DNA of 64,000 nucleotides. It comes from Lycorma delicatula (taxonomy: Eukaryota; Arthropoda; Insecta; Hemiptera; Fulgoridae). Each line of letters starts with the position of its first letter. The stretch's first letter is position 1. The translations under genes and the position numbers were made by a program. Below, one piece after another: positions 57,471-64,000 of the stretch. Under the pieces are notes generated by a model. The model saw nothing but the letters and a program-made list of their open reading frames with translations, searched no databases and was not told the DNA's origin. The stretch spans positions 58,348,201 to 58,412,200 of the forward strand of contig NC_134463.1 of assembly GCF_047948215.1 (NCBI RefSeq). The letters are read 5' to 3'.

Positions 57471-57505
57471 TGTTCGTCCGGGAAAGTCTTACTAGACTTT
57501 TCATT
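57471..57505 (+). repeat. 35-bp block shared with 41141-41175
   Basis: tgttcgtccgggaaagtctt continues to cattt-free 'agacttttcatt'. It matches the 41-kb block at 33 of 35 positions. The central aaagtct/agacttt forms a 7-bp stem. In both places it lies to the right of minus-strand family T sequence. Confidence 0.55.
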
Positions 57506-57516
57506 AATAACCGTAA

Positions 57517-58124
57517 TAAGTAATCGATAAATTTAATACTTGTAACTTTGTTAAGTTGGCATTATTAACAGCTGATCAACAATTGAAATTCGTGTATTGC
57601 ATTTGAATAGATTTGTTTGTTTTCAGTATTAAAGAAAATTATAATGCTTGAATAAAGCCTTTGTTAAAAATACCTTTGCAGTTCTTAAATAAAAAATATG
57701 TAGAAATAATATTTGTGTTTTTTTTGGCTTATCGATATTTTTTTTCTTTATAAATAAAGGTCAATTTTTTTGTAAGTTGATGATTTCATATAATTTTTCA
57801 TCTGTAAATTTTAATATAACAGACCCCATAAAAGTATCACTTGTAATTTTTTATTATATCAGTTTATATTATTTTATATAATTTAGAATTTTCGCATACC
57901 TCCAATACTTTGGTCTATTAATAACAAATCTAGAGATATATTTTTGTCGAAATTTTTGACAAAAGCCTAGTCTTCCTAAATAAAAGTAAATTCTTATATA
58001 TGCACCCTTTTTTAATCTACATTAAAGTACATGGATTTATATTTTGCCTCCAGTTAAGAATTATTTAATGATATTTAAATATACTCCATTACAAAGATTT
58101 ATATGTATCCTAAATCTATTATGT

Positions 58125-58179
<55 letters not shown>

Positions 58180-58898
58180 CAACTTAAAATATGTAACGGT
58201 TTCGTGTGCTTGTGCGTGAGTGTGAGCATATTATTTATACGTAGACGGAAGGTCCTACTCAGGTAGACAATTAGGATATCTTTTTGAATCAAAAATACAG
58301 GGTGTAAGATATATATATATGTATATATTATGGTACAGGTTTCCTACTAGGTGATATATAGGGGTAAAAATTACTCTCTACTGCTTTTTATTCTTTACAA
58401 CACCCACCCTCTAACCTTTACCCATGACATATATCTTCTCTACACTTAGTATTCCATCTGACATTTCTTTCGGATAGTTGTTTCACTCTTTCCTTTTTTT
58501 CCTAAACAATAAATTTATTTTACATCAAATAAATCATTCTACTATATTTCTATAATAAATAAATATAAGAAAGGTCTATCTTGATATTGCAAAGAAATCG
58601 GCATGAGAGTGAATTTTTATATATTTCTTAATTTCTGTATATTTTATGAATACAGTAGCTATTATTTTTTTAAATATTTTATTGTTACTGTCTGATACAG
58701 GCCTTTTTAATGTAATGTTTATTTACTGGTGAATTCATTCAACAATTTCTTGGTATTTACAATATTATTAAATCGATACTTTGTCGGCTGTAATATTTTG
58801 GCGTCAGAAATCTTTACCTATATTTTTACAGTATTTTCAAAAAAAAATATTTAGTGATTGTATTACGTTAGGTCTAAAAACGTATATATATTTTGTAT
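57517..58898. other. AT-rich noncoding stretch with microsatellite
   Basis: A compound (CA)n(TA)n run lies at 58129-58177, with a smaller TA run near 58311-58322. No gene was recognised. The 70-codon frame at 58781 runs into LINE remains and has no domain. Confidence 0.6.
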
Positions 58899-59526
58899 TC
58901 AGTCATTTGACTGGTTTGATACACCTCTCCAAAATTCCCTATCTAGTGCTAGTCGTTTCATTTCGGTATACCTCCTACATCCTACATCCCTAACAATTTG
59001 TTTTACATATTCCTAACGTTGTCTGCCGGCACAATTTTTCCATTCTACCTGTCCCTCCAGTATTAAAGCGATTATTCCAGGATGCCTTAATATCTGGCCT
59101 ACAAGTATGTTTCTTCTTTTAACTATATTTTTCCAAGTGCTTCTTTGTTCATCGATTTGTTGCAACACCTCTTCATTTGTCACTTTATCCACCCATCTCA
59201 TTTTTAATATTGTCCTATAGCACCACGTTTCAAAAGCTTCTATTCTTTTCTTTTCAGGTATTCCGATCGTCCACGTTTCACTTCCATATAAAGCTACGCT
59301 CCAAATATATACCTTCAAAAATCTTTTCCTAACGTTTAAATTAATTTTTGATGTAAACAAATTATACTTCTGATTGAAGGCTCGTTTTGCCTGTGCTATT
59401 CGGCATTTCATATCGTTCCTGCTCGTCCATCTTTAGTAATTCTACTTCCCAAATAACAAAATTCTTCTACCACCATAATCTTTTCTGCTCCTATTTTTAC
59501 ATTCAGTAGTTCATCTTCGTTATTAT

Positions 59527-59527
<1 letters not shown>
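58899..59527 (-). pseudogene. LINE reverse-transcriptase C-terminal fossil, best preserved copy
   Basis: Minus strand. A frame of 132 codons (59411-59013) reads RIAQAKRAFNQKYNLFTS, then KVYIWSVALYGSETWTI, CYRTILKMRWVDKVTNEEVL, NILVGQILRHPGIIALILEG and NCAGRQR. This is the C-terminal tail after the reverse-transcriptase palm. Upstream (59420-59510) the palm-side segment with EEFCYLGSRITKDG is recognisable in another frame. The 3' end is at 58899 (complement of TCAGTCATTTGACTGGTTTG). It is truncated at its 5' end, where a (TA)n microsatellite starts. It is the best reference for the two more broken copies at 32.4 and 51.3 kb. Confidence 0.9.

Positions 59528-59561
<34 letters not shown>
59528..59561. 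repeat. (TA)n microsatellite
   Basis: A TA run of about 34 bp between the LINE fossil and the mariner-type fossil. Confidence 0.95.
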
Positions 59562-59563
<2 letters not shown>

Positions 59564-60110
59564 GGGAGTCACAAATGAAACTTTTCACCAGTGTTCATTT
59601 ACACAATTCAAATAATCATGAGAGAAACATAAATAATATTTACTGTAATGAATTTTTATTCACAGGAGATACTCAATATTACCCACCATGTGCCATTCAA
59701 CATGTTTCAAACATGTTGAATGTATTTTCAAACAGTCAACATGTTTGAAAATACATTCTGAAGCACGAAAGCAATGATTGCATTTACAAATTCAGTTATG
59801 GTATTTTTCAGTTCATCCAGGGCATTAGGATTGTTCTTTTAAGCAGATCCTTTCATTAAAGCCCCATTAAGAAAATTTTTAAATCATCTGGGGAACTCAT
59901 CTTAAAGATGTGATCCTGTCCTAAAACATTCACGTAGGTAATTAAACGTTGGTGGTGTATGACACTATTTCCTCATGTCTGAAGTACACCACAGTACTTC
60001 AATCATCATGTTTGAAGTACACCCCAGTCTTTCTCATTTATTTTACCGATGAAAGGATTTCATTGCAATGTTGTTCTAATTTTACTATGTTCTGTAAAAA
60101 TTGAATGATT
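59562..60110 (-). pseudogene. Third mariner-type transposase fossil, C terminus
   Basis: Minus strand. In order, SSPDDLKIFLMGL (about 59910-59870) resembles the SPDLxxxDFFLWG motif. NPNALDELKNTITEFVNAI (about 59840-59780) matches the family's P.T..ELK..I...I helix, and EWHMVGNIEYLL plus a stop (about 59695-59660) resembles the usual G-H-x-E-H-L-L end. A possible outer end, complement CATTTGTGACTCCCG, lies at 59563-59577. The second catalytic region upstream is unreadable. Two palindromes (59695-59756) and another near 59970-60020 disrupt the sequence. Confidence 0.6.
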
Positions 60111-60907
60111 ATTATCTGCTTCGTGAAATAGCACACAAAACTCCAACTCCAATATATTCATCATGTAATAGTTTTTCCGTGATCTATTACGGATTATCTA
60201 TAATATATTCGACTGGCTATTGATATGACCTGATAAATGAAACTACAATTCATCTGAAAATAATTGTTACATCGAGAACGTCTTCTCTTTTTTCGTCTAT
60301 TAAATCTAAAAATCACTGGCAATATTCCACATATTCAGGAAAATGAGATTGTGTAATCAAAACACTGAAGTGAGAACGTTAAAAGCTATTCATTTAAATA
60401 TAAAACGTAAGGTTATAATTTTTTGAAATTTACAATAGTTATGAATAATGTTTAGCATAATTTTCAACCCCAATAGTTACTTACAACCCTTGAAGTAGGG
60501 GTTGAAGTGATTTCTCTAGCAATGATTTGCTAGAGAAATCATAATTTTATTAGTATTGAACCTTTAACAGCAAAACTAGTGTCATTTAAAAGGCCTAACT
60601 TAGTTTTATAAATTCTAAGAACAAATTAAAAATATACAGTTTCAAAATTAAATAGTGGTATTTAATTTTTTTTCGTGTTTAATGAAATATCAAGTTCATT
60701 GATTTAACTATGTTTTAAAAAAATACCTTATACCAAAACCGCTACATATGGTTCTATCATTTCATAGATCGAAGAATTCTAAACACTTCGAAAAAAAATT
60801 ATATTTCTGCCTAGTTTAGAACCACAAATATGATTGATCTAGCAAATGAACACATGGTAAAAATAAATTTGTGGAAAAGAACAAAATATCCTTTTTTTTT
60901 ATTAATT
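60111..60907. other. AT-rich stretch with a 14-bp hairpin
   Basis: GATTTCTCTAGCAA (60509-60522) pairs perfectly with 60527-60540 around a 4-nt loop. A weaker caaccc/gggttg pair lies just before it. No gene was recognised. The upstream part may be decayed mariner sequence. Confidence 0.55.
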
Positions 60908-61061
60908 AAATAAACTGTAATTAAACACTAAAACTCGCTCTGAATCATAATTTCCCTGCTTCATTTGTTACACCTTTTTCCTGCAAATAAACTGTAATTA
61001 AACACTAAAACTCCCTCTGAATCAGAACTTCCCTGCTTCATATGTTACACCTTTTTCCTGC
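60908..61061. repeat. 77-bp tandem duplication
   Basis: Two head-to-tail copies of a 77-bp unit (60908-60984 and 60985-61061) beginning aaataaactgtaattaaaca and ending cacctttttcctgc. They differ at only about five positions, so the duplication is recent. Confidence 0.92.
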
Positions 61062-64000
61062 ACTTTTTTCTTCATCTTTTTGATTCTTTAAAGGTAACCT
61101 TCTCTTTCTTTCTTGGAATGTGTTTAGCTGTATTTTAATGATTCTCCGTTTTCTTCTGTCCATTTTTTGTCCATGAATAACACCCTGGAGAAAACCCTCT
61201 CTCAATCGCTGATAAAATTGATATATTTCCAAAATTTTACTTACCAATACATTCTTCTACAGACGTTTCAACGATTTTCCAAGAAACACTCCTGGTTTTG
61301 TTACATCTTCGCCATGTTCAATTATTCAAAATTTCATTAGTTTTTTGGATTAGCTCTCTAGTGCATCTTGAAAGCAGTCGGCTGTCTGTTAGTCTTTCGT
61401 ATATAGGAGCAATCATGCAGAAAACAAACAAACTGATCGGTGTTTTCATATTATCATTATGTTTCTCAGAAGTTATATCATTTGCTTGCGCTCTATTATA
61501 AAAACATCAAAATACTTCTCCAGTCGGGCGTTTATGATATTTTAGGTTTATCGTAGAATTTTTCATTTAGAGGTAACTCAGGAAAAAAAGAGTTATCAAC
61601 TTTTTCAGGAAATTTCAAAGAAAAAATATAGCAAAAAAAAAACTTTTTTGATGAATTTTTTTTTCAGTATTTTTAATGCGTACTCCTTCCTTAATTTACT
61701 TTGTACGGACGTAGTTTTAAGTTTTTAATCAATCCTCTGAATGTAATATTTTTTGAGATTTCAGTTTATTTTGCTAATTTTATGATTGTTTTTTAGGACT
61801 TTAAGCAGTGGGATCAAAAATATTTTCCCTACTTTTTCCGTTTTCAGATTAGATGGTCTTTTGGACTGAGCGCGTCTTTATAATAGATTCATTTTTTTCG
61901 GAACTTATAAAGTTTCTCACAGTATTGCGATTTGGAACATCGATTTTGGAACATTGTGGAAAACTTTGATGAAAAATTTTCTTTACGTATTCTTTGTACT
62001 CACCATCACAATGAAACACATTTTCAATAATAAAAAAATACGAGGTTCAAGTGTTAAAAACATTGTCACACACTGGAAATAAAATATTAAACAAAACCGT
62101 TAGTGATTATGAACACCCAACCATAGAAATCAGCTGAGAACAAATTCAGCTGTTAGATTAACAGCCTTTTTTTTTTAGCTTTACAGCCTAAAATATTAAA
62201 AAAAAAACCACGTTAAATCTTATTTTAGTTTTTGAGATCTAGATGATTTTGTTTAGGTGCATAGTTACATTAAATACTGGGTGGGGAGGCGAAGACACCC
62301 GATATTATATGTGTATATATATGTTATAAAATGTGAAAAAATACAACCAGAGATAAAATTCCACGATTCGAATGCTTACAATTGAACTAATATACGCTAA
62401 TTTAATTGAAAAGATAAAAACTTCACATTTTAAAGTAAATTTTTCTTGTATTAAAAAAAATAGTGTCTAATAACAGGTAATAAACAGGTTTTAACCGAAT
62501 ACATTTTAGATGGATATATTAAAAGACTGCTGCAAATTGGATCATTCTAATGAGTAAAGTATGCCGTTGTCACAGCCATTCCAGATAAAAACGGTCTTTA
62601 TTTGATTATTGAATATAAATTGAAGAAAATTTCTTAAAAAGAGAGTTTTTTAAGAAAAAAAATTTAAAAAATCTTAAAAGAATGTTTTTTGATAAAACTT
62701 TAGTTTTTAAAAAAAACAATTGTGTGTATAATCAACTGACCTCTTTAGTCCGTATTGAAACTTAACAGGACTTAAATTTAATTCAATACAAAGAATTCCT
62801 TTTTTATTTACAAGTGGATTATGTAAAAGTATAAAGATAAAACAAGTTATCAAAAATTTTGTTAAGAATAAAAGATATAGATAACTGTATAATAAAAATT
62901 TTTAAATATTCGAATAATATAATATCTTAGCTATTAAACTTTACTATGCAGTTTTGTATCATCCAAAAGTTAATGTCTTTTTAATCTTAAATGTTAAAAC
63001 ATTATAAAAAGAAACTAATAATTTTTAAACAAAGTTATTTTACAGTTTAAAATAGCACTTTATTTTATTTCATTCATGTTCTTAAATTGTGTTTTTTCTT
63101 TATTATTGTCATTATGGACTTTTATTTAAGATTTTTTTTTATTTAATGACTTAATGTTTTAAGTTACAAGTGTTTTAAAAAATTTCTTAATAATAAAGTG
63201 TTTTAAAATTTTTCTTTTTTTCGTTGATTAAATAATTTTTTTTTCCATTTTTTTTTTTTTTTTTTTTTTTTTTTATGGGAAATTAAACAATTAAGATTAT
63301 TTATTTTTACTGCAATGATTAATTAAATCAATTAAATAAAATTGTTTTACTTCAATATAAGAGACTTTATGTAATAGTATGTTTTTCTTTGAGATTTTCT
63401 GGTATTTTTTGTCTCGAAATTTCCCGGAAGATTTCATGAAAATAAATATCCTAGCTATTTTCATCAATATTTTTTAAACTAAAAAAACAGAATGATTCAG
63501 GAGGGAGGGAAAATAATTTTGGGATTAATAATAGAGTTTGAAATAAGGAAAAAAATCCTGCAATCATATATCCTAAATACAATATTGGCCTTATCAGTAT
63601 TTATATGTATTGTTTTGCAAAAAATAATTTCCTCGGCGATTTTCTTTCCCTACCTTCTATACTCGTCTAGCGCATTATACATTTATTCTGACTTAACGTT
63701 TTTGAACATAATTAATTTTAAAAATAATATTTGATTTCAACCATTTATGTTCATGATCTTTTTTGGAAGTTGAGTTTCTTCGACTGTGTAAAATTAAAGT
63801 TTCTCACAGTAATTCGTTACCCCTATGTAAAGAATTTTGGGCACTCAAGGTTATTTTACTTTGACAACAATTTAACCATAATTCATCAATAGCCTTATCG
63901 TTTAAAAAAAAAAAAGTATATATATATATATATATATATTTACATTGATTAAAATGCTACGATATCAGTTGAAAGAGTTTATTCCTGTTTGTTTCTATTC
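61062..64000. other. AT-rich noncoding stretch
   Basis: No gene was recognised; short frames (61038-61247, 61298-61501, 63492-63734) have no domain. A degenerate SINE-like word (cccaaccatagaaatcagct) lies at about 62107-62130. A poly-T run lies at about 63252-63274 and a (TA)n run at 63917-63939. Confidence 0.6.

Noticed and set aside
62107..62170. SINE-like words (cccaacca, aatcagctga)
   Set aside because: Too short and too degenerate to call as a SINE copy.
1..64000. CRISPR array, bacterial operon, phage or virus genes
   Set aside because: No regularly spaced direct repeats, no dense ORFs, no ribosome-binding-site pattern and no viral motif were seen; all signals are those of eukaryotic interspersed repeats.

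Overview
The window is AT-rich, intron/intergenic-type DNA from a large animal genome, most likely an insect. A hemipteran-like genome is my guess, but no host gene is present to prove it. The evidence is tRNA-headed SINEs with short target-site duplications (TSDs), decayed non-LTR retrotransposons (LINEs), Tc1/mariner-type transposase fossils, a Helitron-like element, foldback elements, and long (TA)n, (TG)n and (TC)n microsatellites. I found no intact host protein-coding gene, no rRNA, no free-standing tRNA gene and no CRISPR array. Almost all open frames over 60 codons are chance frames in AT-rich DNA or pieces of dead transposons.

Layout: 0-6 kb holds a duplicated repeat unit split by a SINE and a 474-bp foldback element with a perfect 8-bp TSD. 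6-7 kb holds minus-strand LINE remains: an RNase H-like and zinc-knuckle C terminus, and a 3' UTR-like block related to one at 37.5 kb. 10.9-17.1 kb has microsatellites, a two-headed SINE insertion, an inverted SINE pair and the first copy of a dispersed family called T here. 19-31 kb is mostly empty, apart from a dispersed repeat pair (19.3/29.2 kb), a foldback at 28.8 kb and a SINE at 30 kb. 32-38 kb has a terminal-inverted-repeat (TIR) element, a LINE reverse-transcriptase fossil, a near-complete but dead Tc1/mariner element flanked by TA, and an R1-like LINE C terminus with its 3' UTR.

39.5-43.5 kb has T copy 2, a Helitron-like element with internal tandem repeats and a purine tract, a GC-richer unique island, a third tRNA-like SINE head, and a dispersed element shared with 26.6 kb. 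47.9-49.6 kb is a Tc1/mariner fossil hit by two SINEs in opposite orientation, each with a perfect TSD. 51-57 kb has a second LINE fossil, T copies 3 and 4 (copy 3 carrying a nested TIR element) and another SINE. 59-61 kb has a third LINE fossil, a third mariner-type fossil and a 77-bp tandem duplication. The elements do not work together. They are layered insertions, and their nesting gives relative ages: mariner before SINE at 48-49 kb, and T before the nested TIR element at 52.5 kb.

The observations most worth a second look are: two different tRNA-headed SINEs enclosed by one TSD pair; a LINE 3' UTR hairpin that keeps pairing while its sequence differs between copies; repeated short perfect palindromes, often in pairs, that look like snap-back copying; a short host-like motif recurring in several otherwise different repeats; and one GC-richer island with no repeat signature.
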